Positions 11,035-19,833 of a DNA stretch of 64,000 bases are shown here, one piece after another (the first letter of the stretch is position 1; every line of letters starts with the position of its first letter). The stretch covers positions 90,001 through 154,000 of the forward strand of contig CAUJNA010003288.1 in NCBI GenBank assembly GCA_963377175.1, written 5' to 3'. This stretch comes from Effrenium voratum (taxonomy: Eukaryota; Sar; Dinophyceae; Suessiales; Symbiodiniaceae). Position numbers and translations under genes: made by a program. The notes under the pieces were generated by a model that worked only from the letters and a program-made list of their open reading frames with translations, did not search any database and was not told the origin of the DNA.

Positions 11035-11127
11035 GCTCTGTGTGTGTGTGTTGCGGGTTGTGTGTTGTGTGGTGTGTTTGTGTGTTTGTGTGTTTGTGTG
11101 TTTGTGTGTTTGTGTGTTTGTGTGTTT

Positions 11128-11194
<67 letters not shown>

Positions 11195-11850
11195 TGTGTC
11201 TGTGTGTGTCCGTGTGTCTGCGTGTGTCTGTGTGTGTCTGTGTGTGTCTGTGTGCTGGTGTACTTGTGTGTTTGTGTGTGTGTGTGTGTTTGTATGTTTG
11301 TGTGTTTGTGTGTTTGTGCGTGAGTGTGTAAGTGTGTAAGCGTGTAAGCGTGTAAGTGTGTAAGTGTGTAAGTGTGTAAGTGTGTAAGTGTGTAAGAGTG
11401 TAAGTGTGTAAGGGTGCAAGTGTGTAAGTGCGTAAGCGCGCAAGCGCGTAAGCGTGTAAGTGTGTCTGTGTGTCTGTGTGTCTGTGTGTCTGTGTGTCTG
11501 TGTGTCTGTGTGTCTGTGTGTCTGTGTCTGTGTCTGAGCTTGTGCTTGTGCTTGTGTCTGTGTCTGTGTCTGTGTTTGTGTCTGTGTCTGTGTTTGTGTT
11601 TGTGGTTGTGGTTGTGTTTGTGGGTTGTGGTTGTGGTTGTGGTTGTGGTTGTGGTTGGTTGGTGGTGGTTGTGGTTGGTGTTTGTGGTTGTGGTTTGTGG
11701 TTTGTGGTTTGTGGTTTGTGGTTTGTCGTTTGTGGTTTGTGGTTTGTGGTTTGTGGTTTGTGTTTGTGTTTGTGTTTGTGTGTGTGTGTCTCTGTGTGTG
11801 TGTGTGGTTGTGGGTGTGTGTCTGTGGGTGTGTGTGGGTGTGTGCACTTT
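11035..11850. repeat. Composite GT-rich satellite tract, about 0.8 kb
   Basis: A chain of related short arrays on the plus strand: TGTGTTTG units, pure (TG)n, TGTGTCTG, TGTGTAAG/CGTGTAAG units at about 11,320-11,460, (TGTGTC)n, GGTTGT units, then GTTTGTG units. All frames are open on both strands and give long Cys-Val or His-Thr frames, which are artefacts. Confidence 0.95.
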
Positions 11851-11859
11851 CCTTGAAGA

Positions 11860-12138
11860 TCCTCCAGATTAATCAGATCTGTTAGTGCAGTGAGCCCCGA
11901 CAATCCACGATGTGCTGGTGTGGTCATGTTTGTGAGCTTCCTCTTTGGAGCAGGCTTCCAAGGTGCTGGCTTTCTAGCGAGTGGGGCCCGCAAGGCCGCG
12001 GCATTTTCAACGACGAGGACTCGGAGTCTTTGAACAGCTCTTGCGTGTCAAAGCGCCGGAACCAAGGCAGGGCGATCGCCTCTTGAGTTGATTGTTCCGA
12101 GAGGGACTCCATGAGGAAATTCAGAACGCTTCGAATTC
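11860..12138. other. Short gap with no recognisable gene
   Basis: Flank between the GT-rich satellite and the left end of the retroelement. The bases next to the A1 repeat do not match those after the B2 repeat at 19,834, so I see no target-site duplication. Confidence 0.4.
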
Positions 12139-12260
12139 TTTGTTAATGTTGAAACGCATGTGGAAACATGAACTGTGTTTGAAATGCTTGACCATAATGG
12201 CATGTGCCATTTTGGCTCCAGCTTTGCCCTGGGTTCCTAGAACCCAATTTGTGTGAAAAA
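12139..12260 (+). repeat. Terminal repeat A1 (copy of A2 at 14,510-14,631)
   Basis: About 122 bases, nearly identical to A2; the clearest difference is one base in the spliced-leader relic. It contains a perfect inverted repeat TGGGTTC-CTA-GAACCCA at 12,230-12,246, a possible recombinase core site, and an AATGGCA-TG-TGCCATT hairpin just upstream of it. Confidence 0.9.
12206..12221 (+). other. Relic dinoflagellate spliced-leader sequence (one mismatch)
   Basis: GCCATTTTGGCTCCAG matches the last 16 bases of the known dinoflagellate spliced leader at 15 of 16 positions. Genomic relics of the leader are known to mark reverse-transcribed, trans-spliced mRNAs. Confidence 0.65.
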
Positions 12261-12300
12261 AAATGAGTTTGGACACTTTCGAACTAACCCCGATCAAGCA

Positions 12301-14221
12301 ATGGCTTCCTCGGCAACCTCGGCCACCTCCTTTGAGCTGATTGAGGACCAGACGCTCACCGTGGAGGAGGTTGAAATGGCCAGCCAGGAGGCCCAGGAAA
12401 TTCGCACACGCGAGGCGGCAGTGGCGGCCGGCCTGGTTTTGGACGAGCCCGAGGCCCCCCCGTCGGCTTCGGCTACCGACGTGATGAAGGACCTCTCCAG
12501 TGCACTGGAGCGTCTCCGTGTGGCGTTTGCCACACCGACTTCCGGCTTGGGTGCCCCTGGCCCCGCCGAGGAGGAGGACAAGGACATGGAAGATGCGGAC
12601 GTCACGGAGCGGGCCACTCCACCGGAGGAGGCACAGACACCACCCACGAAGAGGCTGAGGGGTTTCGTGGCGGCTTCCCAGAAGACCACGGCTCATGTGA
12701 ACAAACCGGTCTCCTTGGTGCCGGTTGAGGGCCGACCCGGTTACTTCAAGCTGGTGGACCTCCCAGACCTCTTCCCGGTCCTTCCGGCATCGGCGGCCAC
12801 GTTGCTGAGGGACGTCACGGTGGAGGAGGCGGTCTCCCTGTTCCACAAGTTTGTCGGGAAGAATCTCACGGAGGACCTGGTGATTCGTATCCTGGAGGCC
12901 TATGTCCCGATGAAGATCCAGATCCGACAGGAGGGGTCCCCAGCAAAGAGGTCATATGGGCTCTGGAGGAGGGGGCCGGCTACGATCACCTGGGTGCCAC
13001 CGGCTCCGGTACGCAGGCGGCCCCAGACACGAGGTGCTGGACGCTTTCATCCTGGGTTTCGCCCGGTTCCAGGTTGGGTGCAGCGCTCGTTTCAATGACC
13101 TCCAGCATGTTCACCCCAAGGACCTTATCCACACCAGCAACACTGTGGAGCTGAAGGCCTGGCAGACCAAGACGGTCTCAGCAGCACGAATCAACCGCAA
13201 CCCGGCCTTGATTGCTCCGAAGTACAGCTTCACGGGGATCCCCTGGTGGACTACCTGGGTGGCCTCGGTCAGGCGACTGGTATCCGAGGAGGCATTCCAG
13301 GACATGGACTACTTGCTCCCGACGGTGAGCAAAGACTTTGCAGGGCTGATCCCGAGACCTTCCACACCGGAAAGGGCTCTGAGATGGCTCAAGGATGCTA
13401 TTCTCCGTCGGGGAGTTACCCCGGGGTTGGTGAAGCCGCTGACGTGGCACTCATTCCGAGTGTTCATCCCGGACTGCGCTTTCCAGATGGGGATCCCCCG
13501 GGAGCGCCGCATGTACCTAGGCAACTGGCTCACGGAGAGCACAGCAGACGTCTACGTGCGGGAGAAGCGCAACGTGGTTGTGGAGATTTGGGGCCAGGTA
13601 GCGCAGAAGGTCCCCAACCTGAACCTCGGGCCAGGCAGGGAACGCAGGGAGGACTTGAACCACCCGGACTGGGCGGACCCGCTCCCGCCACCAGCAGTGG
13701 ACATCACGGACGCAGGACCGGACGGCCGCAAGGGCCAAACCGAAAGGGAAGGGGAGGCATCCCCCACGGTACCCTCAGGGAGCGCGCCATCGACTCGCTC
13801 ATGGTCATTGGTGGAACAGGGACCCGAGGACACACCAGTGAAGGCCAAGGACCTGTTTCCCGCCACCCCGGACCTCCCCCTTCGTGTGGTGGCGGCGGTC
13901 AAACGCACAGGCAACGCCGGCCAGTCCAGAATCCACCTGCTGAATGTCGAAGGCACGGCTGTGGGGTGCGGGTGGCGACCGGCGGCTTCTAAGATCCAGG
14001 AGCTCTCTGTGCTGGATTACATGACGGAGCAGGAGGCCTATGGCAAGTGCGAACGTTGCTTCAAGAGGTATGGCTTCCCGGCGGACTGGGCACTGAACCC
14101 TGCGGAGGTCCCCACACTGCAGGAGGACTCGGACTCCTCGGCGGACTCGGGCTCTGAAACGGATGACTCTGTAGACACCCAGTCGGAGACCGAGGTGGTG
14201 GCCCTACCTTTGGCAGCCTAG
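12301..14221 (+). pseudogene. Decayed tyrosine recombinase gene of the retroelement
   Basis: The N-terminal part reads from ATG 12,301 in one frame to about 12,945. A short stretch (VIWALEEGAGYDHLGATG) continues in a second frame, and from about 13,035 a third frame runs to the TAG at 14,219-14,221, so at least two frameshifts are present. In the last frame (numbered from 12,956) the tyrosine recombinase residues are all visible: R45 in ARFNDLQ, K72 in WQTKT, H165 and R168 in WHSFR, W191 in LGNW, and the nucleophile Y200 in TADVYVREKR. Such an enzyme would insert a circular cDNA. The C-terminal tail is acidic and Ser-rich. The N-terminal region has no known domain. Confidence 0.7.
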
Positions 14222-14330
14222 GTGCCCCCGGCCCTGGCGACCGAGGGGAGGGGAGGCCCGGGACAGGGCCCTGGCCAGGGCCCTCAGCACAGACTGGCAT
14301 CCTTCGGAAATGAGACTGTCCTTCGGAAAT

Positions 14331-14510
14331 GGCGCTATCAGTCTGCACACCCGTTCTTCAGTTTTTGAGAGTTTGAGGTGGGTGGCCCATGGCCCCCACC
14401 CAGCCGTTGACATCTGACAGGGGAAGATGAGTCCCTGGCACCAACACATTGCTCGGATAAAAGAGTTATCGCGTGCTTGTGTGGTGCCGTTTGGTTAGCT
14501 TACATACACT
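14331..14510 (+). repeat. Terminal repeat B1 (copy of B2)
   Basis: 180 bases, matching 19,654-19,833 at all but about two positions (CC/GG in a C/G run). Its final CT and the next bases merge with the CTTTG at the start of A2, giving a direct B1/A2 junction. Confidence 0.95.
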
Positions 14511-14631
14511 TTGTTAATGTTGAAACGCATGTGGAAACATGAACTGTGTTTGAAATGCTTGACCATAATGGCATGTGCCATTTTGGCTCAAGCTTTGCCC
14601 TGGGTTCCTAGAACCCAATTTGTGTGAAAAA
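14510..14631 (+). repeat. Terminal repeat A2
   Basis: Near-identical copy of A1. It includes the same TGGGTTC-CTA-GAACCCA palindrome (14,601-14,617) and the AATGGCA-TG-TGCCATT hairpin (14,567-14,582), which overlaps the 5' part of the spliced-leader relic. The gag-like frame starts 11 bases downstream. Confidence 0.9.
14577..14592 (+). other. Relic dinoflagellate spliced-leader sequence (16/16)
   Basis: GCCATTTTGGCTCAAG is identical to the last 16 bases of the dinoflagellate spliced leader. The bases 5' of it do not match the rest of the leader. It lies 50 bases before the gag-like start codon, where a trans-spliced leader would end. Confidence 0.8.
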
Positions 14632-14641
14632 CCCACCCACC

Positions 14642-15896
14642 ATGGCGGCCGCGCCCGCCAAACCACCGGAGGAGGTCCCAGCGGACGTGGCAAAGTTGCA
14701 GAAGCCACCGGCGGCCATCCTGGTGGGCAAGGAAATCCCCTGGGCCATCCAGGCGGCTCTGGGCGCATCGGGATACGTCACGGTGGAAGACCTGGCGGAT
14801 CGCTGGAACACCCCGGCGGCGGCTAGGGACAATGGTCCCCGGGGATTCCAGGATGGAGAGAATGGGTTCAACGCCCAGACCTCGGCCTTCACGGCGATGC
14901 GCCTCCTTCAGGCAGTTCGGGTGGCAGCCAACTTGGTCCGGGGGGGCAACCAAGGTGACCACCCGGCGGGCCAGGCGGGCCCGACAAAGGCTCCCTTGGA
15001 GGTCCTGTGTGACAGGCGCCAGCTGGAAGATGCTTACGTGGCCACGCATGGGACCCCGAAGCCGAGGTTGGAGTTCCAAGGTAGTGATGGCTACCTCAAG
15101 AAGCAATGGCGCATGATTGCCAAGGGCGAGCTGGGCTACATCCCGGCAAAACACATCGTGAGCGCGCTCCCGGAAGAAGGGGAACGCCCCTCATCCACCC
15201 ACAAGAAGATCACGGTGGACGGCTGGGACAGGGAGGATGAAGAAGAGGTGAGGAGCCACCCTACATCTCGGCGCCAGCTGGAACGATTGCACCTAACCTT
15301 CAGGACGACGCTCCTGATGTGCACGGCAGCACTGCCACAGTTTGGCAACCTGAGGGTCACCAAGGAGGAGTTGGATGATTGGTATGCCTGGTTCTATGGG
15401 GAAGACATAGCCGGCAGGAAGCCCCCGAGCGACACCACCTTGCTGTTCGCAGAGCGCAATGCATGGCGCAAGATTCACGAGATGGTGCACCAGGGCACCA
15501 CTCTCTCCGAAGCCCTCAAGAACATCAGGGGCGACTTCCTCTTCTGGCAACGGGAGGGGGAAGAGCAAGAGCAAGGCACCCAAGGTGTGGCAGACTCAGT
15601 GGGAGAAGCCCAAGAAGGGGGGAAAAGGATCCTGGCCCTCGGGGCCGACCCGGTCCAAGCCGAAGGGCAAGGGCGGCAAGGGGAAGTCCCCCAACACCCC
15701 CTCGACCCCATGGCCGGACCACTGGGCTTTCAAGAATCCCAAAGGGGTGGCGTACTGCAGAGATCATCACCTTCACAACAAGTGTTCGGGATCATGCGGC
15801 CGATCCCACAACTGCCCGGTCAGGAAGGATGGGTGGGTGTGTGATGCCCCCCCATCGAAGCATGTGCCACAGGCATGCCCACACCTTCCCAAGTGA
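14642..15896 (+). pseudogene. gag-like gene with Cys/His knuckle, frameshifted
   Basis: The start at 14,642 sits in a strong context (ACCATGG) just after repeat A2. The first frame runs to about 15,545 (helical, charged; no named domain). The coding sense then moves by +1 into a frame ending at 15,894-15,896, which is Lys/Gly/Pro-rich and holds a Cys/His cluster, CRDHHLHNKCSGSCGRSHNC, like the nucleic-acid-binding knuckles of gag proteins. A single-base insertion near 15,545 is the simplest reading; a programmed +1 shift is possible but unsupported by other copies here. The product would package element RNA. Confidence 0.6.
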
Positions 15897-16314
15897 CAGG
15901 TGGCTTCCTGGTCTCCGTTGGGATCACAGGCCACCAGTGCGAGAGTGCACACAGCGGGGGAGAGCCAACCCCACCAGAGCCACAGCGGAAGGCAGACAGA
16001 GCGGGGGAGGCCAGGACGGCCGCAGGTGGAGGGGATTTCTCCAGGGTGCCACCGGCCCCGGAAGCCCCTCCACCGAAGAAGAGGAGCAGACCCAGCCAGG
16101 GCACTCCAGAAGGGCGGAAGCACCCCTTTCCCCCGCACCCACCGAGGCAGTGGGAAGAACCCCCAAAGAGACCCAGAGGTGAGGATCCGCCCGGCAAGGG
16201 GCGTTCCAAGGGCGGGCAGAACCGCCAGGGCAAGCAGCAAGCCCAGGGACAGATGACCGGAGGGTCAGACAAAGGACACACGGAATCCCTAGGGGGGGCA
16301 AGCCCCACCTTCCC

Positions 16315-17110
16315 ATGGATGCAGGACACCCCGGAAAGACTGAGGCTCAGACTAAGGTGGACGCCACGTCCGGAAAGCCGTCCCTCATCCTGCTGTACGC
16401 TGGGAAGGATGATGCGGGGGCCCTGGATGCTTACCTCCATGCCTACAACCCGCCCTTCTCGGAGTACATTTGGGCAGTGGACATCAGGCGAAAGGGTGGA
16501 GATCTTGGACAGGACATGCTGGGAGATGAGCCTTACTCTACGATGTGCTCCATGGCCATGGCGGGCAAGGTCGCCTTTGTGGGGGGCGGCCCCAGCTGCA
16601 GGACGTGGAGCGTTCTCAGATGGTTCCCCAAACCGGGTGGCCCGCCGCCGGTGAGGGGCAGAGCGGAGCAGAATCTGTGGGAGAGGACCTGGAGCCCCGG
16701 GTAATGGAGGACACGGACAACGACAGCGTGCTCATGCTCCGACAGATGTACCTGACCTCGCTGGCCTACCAGGGGCTAGGTCAACTAACGGTCCCGCAGG
16801 TGGGCTCCTCCTTCTTGGAGCACCCAATGGACCCAATGGAGTGCAGCAAGAGCCCGAGCGCAGCGAGGTGCTCATCGATCTGGGTCACACGGGCCTACAT
16901 TCAATGGGCGAACGCACTCCACCACTCCCTCATCAAGTTTGACGAGTGCCGCCTGGGCCAGGTGGTAGTGAAGTCCACGACATTGTTAACGGACCTTCCC
17001 CTTCACCATTGGCATGATCTGCGATGCAACCACGGAGCTCACCCCAGGGGGGAAAAGCTCAACTCCAGTGACCTCAGCCGGTATCCAGAGCAGATGATGC
17101 AGGGTCTCGC
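16315..17110 (+). pseudogene. C5 cytosine methyltransferase-like region of the retroelement, frameshifted
   Basis: From 16,315 a frame reads LILLYAGKDDAGALDAYLHA, then AVDIRRKG, then FVGGGPSCRTWSVLRW. This order resembles C5-methyltransferase motif I, the acidic end of the second strand, and motif IV, whose Cys is the catalytic nucleophile; the usual PPC is PSC here. A frameshift near 16,680 moves the reading to another frame that continues with FLEHP and FDECRLGQVVVKSTT, a target-recognition-like tail, to about 17,110. Retroelements encoding DNA methyltransferases have been described in Symbiodinium. Degeneration of this copy makes activity unlikely. Confidence 0.5.
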
Positions 17111-17669
17111 AGCGGCCATCCTTTGCAGAGCGGGACCCGTCCTGCAGGCGCTGAGGCCGGGGGGCATGGTGCCCCAGGCGAACCCAACGACCCCCCCGAG
17201 GCGACAGAGGGAACCTTCTCCCAGCACGCCGGGGGACAACAAGCGCCAGACCCGGAGGCTGAAGGCCGGCCAACAAGCGTTGGCGGGACTAACCTTGGGC
17301 TCACTTCCGGTCTCGGCCTCAGACAATCCGGAGGTCCGGACACCAACACAGCCGGCTGGCGGGATGGTCGAACTTCGGGGTGGAACTCTTTCCCCTGAGC
17401 CATGGGCACGCCATTGCATGGAGATCTCGGATCGGCCCACCACCCTGCCGATCACGCACGACCCAAATCTCTCCGACAAGGTTATGTACCTCCAGATGGC
17501 CTTCAAACAGCGCCCCCTAAGGGACGGGGGTGGGAAGCCCTCACTGGGACGGCTGGCCCCGTGGACTCGGCCACTGTCCAAAGCAGCAGCGATGGGGGCC
17601 AAGATCTGTGTCCTCACTTCATGGGGGGCCATGGGGGGACAAGCTCCAGGAGTCGCTCTCGTTGGGGGA

Positions 17670-18785
17670 CGGGTCACATCCCTTCCCGGAGGACCTGCTG
17701 GAGGCTATCAGGGAGATCCTGGCGCCGGGGGCAGGCCGACCAGCTGAAGGCCAACCCTTCTTCCTGGACATCTTGCACAGCGTAGCGCTGAACAAACAGG
17801 ACCCCGACCACCAGTTTCCTCGGGATCTGGAACAAGGGGTCCCACTGGGGGTCACGGACCCACCCCTGGCCTCGCCGGGCATCTGGCCACTCAAGAAGGA
17901 GCTAAAAGGGGAGGAGCCGGAGTTCCAGAAACTCCCTCATCTGACGGGCCGGGGTAACTACCCTTCGGCGGATCACTTCAGTGAGCTCATCCGTGGCACA
18001 TTCCTGGAGGAGGTCCCCACGGGCATGGTAGAGGGCCCTTCACCAAGGTGGAGGCAGCATCGCGCTGGACTTTGTCCCGGCCCCCTAGCGGGCATCGATG
18101 AAGGGGACAAGATCCGCACCATCTACGATGGCTCGGTGGGCGGGGCCAATGACACCATCAGGAACCAGACGGTGGAAAGGACGACGGCTCCGACGGTGCT
18201 GGATGGGGTACAAGCTCTTCATTGGCTACATGCGGCAGCTGCGGAGGGACCTCCCTCTCAGGGTGCCCCTGGCCCCGAGAAGGAGGTCGTCAAACCTCCA
18301 CCTGGGGGCTGGCTATGGCCGGAGCCGGGCACCAGGTGGGTGCTGCTCAAGGCGGACGTCACCAAGGCCCACCGGAGAGTGAAGGTCCTCAGGAAGGACT
18401 GGCGGTTCCAGGTGGCTTCACTGGGGGAAGAATGGTGGGTGAACAAGGTAGGCACATACGGCATGGCCAGTGCCCAATCCTACTGGGGACGCCTGGCAGC
18501 CCTTCTACTCAGGGTCCTCTACGCACTTTTCCCTCAAGTGGATTGGAACTTCGTCTTTGTGGATGACTTCCTGTGGCTGCTTCGCAGCGAGGGGGCAGTA
18601 AACTTGGCGGTGGCGCTGTTGGCAACACTCCTGGCCTTGGGCACCCCGCTTAGCTGGAAGAAGACACATTTGGCGGAGGTCAACACGTGGCTGGGCTTCG
18701 TGGTCCACCCGAACATTTTGCAGGTTCTCATGGCCGCCAACAAACACATCCTGGTAATGGAGGTCTTGCAGACCATGGTGGAAGG
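17670..18785 (+). pseudogene. Reverse transcriptase of tyrosine-recombinase retroelement
   Basis: One frame holds the RT motifs in order: a template-contact region near IRTIYDGSVGGANDTI (18,114 on), motif A LLKADVTKAHRRVKV (18,346 on), motif B TYGMASAQSYWGR, motif C FVFVDDFLWL (18,550-18,579) with the paired Asp of the active site, and a motif D/E-like LSWKKTHL...WLGFVV. After about 18,785 the sense moves to another frame holding RNase H. The frame upstream of 17,670 looks non-coding. The VDD catalytic pair and the RNase H placed directly after RT fit DIRS-like elements. Confidence 0.75.
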
Positions 18786-18790
18786 GCACG

Positions 18791-19573
18791 ATGCACTCAA
18801 AGGACATCGAGAAGGGCCTGGGCCACATCCAATGGGCAACTGCTGCATGTCCGCTGGCGAAGTCGATGCTTCAGCCACTTTGGGCCTGGAAGATGGCCAC
18901 CACCACGGTGGGGAAACCCCCCAAGGTGGTCAGGATGCTGGCGTTCATGCTGCGGTTCCTCTTCAACACGCCCTTCGTCCAGTACTCCCCTTACTTGCCG
19001 AAGTCCTCTTGGTGGGGTTGCAGCGATGCTAGCGCCTCGGACGAAGGACTGGCATTTGTGGGAGGATGGTGCTCCAACAAAATGGAGCCGGAAAAGAAGG
19101 AGGTGTACTGGTTCCACGAGCAGATCCACGTGGAGGAGTACCCTTGGGCATTCAAGAATGGGGATCCCAAGCGGAGGATTGCGGCTTTGGAAATGCTGGG
19201 CACGCTCTTCCTCTGTAACATGATCCTCACGCACCAAGGCCCTCTGTCCTCCCGGGTCCGACTCCCGGTGGGCAGTGACAATCAGGGCAACGTCATGGCG
19301 ATGCTCAACCTTGGATCCAAGAAGCCCTACACCGCGGCGATCCTGATGGAGCTGGTCTTCCTGCTCCACACCCATGGCTGCTCGCTGGCGGCCAACCACG
19401 TGCCCCGGGAATTCAACCAGTGGGCTGATGAACTGACGCACCCAGATTTCTCTGGGTTCGACCCTTTGCACAGGGTCCCCAAACAGGAACTCTGCGAGGA
19501 GTTCGTTTTTCTCCCGCGTCTCCTGAATGGAGATGCATTTGATCTTAGCGTGGGCCCACCCATGCTCCCGTGA
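18791..19573 (+). pseudogene. RNase H region of the retroelement
   Basis: This frame continues the RT thumb (LGHIQWATAACPLAKSMLQP) and then shows RNase H-type acidic residues in order: CSDASASDEGL, RRIAALEMLGTLF, GSDNQGNVMAMLN and HVPREFNQWADELTH. It ends at a TGA at 19,571-19,573, 80 bases before repeat B2. Joining it to the RT needs a one-base frame change near 18,785, so this copy is probably inactive. Confidence 0.7.
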
Positions 19574-19653
19574 CCGGAGCCGGTGGGTGACTCACTTCCC
19601 CTGGTGGCAGACCCCCCTGTGGCCTGGGTGCCCCGGGCCCCGGCTCAGGGGCG

Positions 19654-19833
19654 GGCGCTATCAGTCTGCACACCCGTTCTTCAGTTTTTGAGAGTTTGAG
19701 GTGGGTGGCCCATGGGGCCCACCCAGCCGTTGACATCTGACAGGGGAAGATGAGTCCCTGGCACCAACACATTGCTCGGATAAAAGAGTTATCGCGTGCT
19801 TGTGTGGTGCCGTTTGGTTAGCTTACATACACT
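19654..19833 (+). repeat. Terminal repeat B2
   Basis: 180 bases, near-identical to B1 at 14,331-14,510. It marks the right end of the two-module element; the sequence after TACATACACT at 19,833 is unrelated to A. Confidence 0.95.

Larger units (their letters stand above)
12139..14510 (+). mobile_element. Retroelement module 1 (tyrosine-recombinase module) bounded by A1 and B1 repeats
   Basis: The unit starts with the A repeat (12,139-12,260) and ends with the B repeat (14,331-14,510), and carries one decayed tyrosine recombinase gene. Module 2 begins at the next base and has the same A and B ends. Tyrosine-recombinase retroelements (DIRS, Ngaro, PAT) are known to use split direct repeats and to insert without target duplications, and no duplication is seen here. 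What is unusual is the separation of the recombinase from the RT/RNase H genes into a unit with its own ends. Confidence 0.7.
14511..19833 (+). mobile_element. Retroelement module 2 (gag, methyltransferase-like, RT, RNase H)
   Basis: The unit starts with repeat A2 and ends with repeat B2 and abuts module 1 head to tail. In order it carries gag-like, C5-methyltransferase-like, reverse transcriptase and RNase H regions, each broken by frameshifts. No integrase is present; the only recombinase is in module 1. The content fits a DIRS/PAT-like tyrosine-recombinase retroelement. A simple alternative is two non-autonomous derivatives of one parent inserted in tandem. Confidence 0.75.

Noticed and set aside
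11001..11993. 330-codon minus-strand Thr/His frame and Cys-Val frames
   Set aside because: Products of the GT-rich satellite tract; no non-repetitive coding text.
14588..19471. Long minus-strand frames through the retroelement
   Set aside because: They mirror GC-rich plus-strand genes whose catalytic motifs are clear; the minus-strand text has none.
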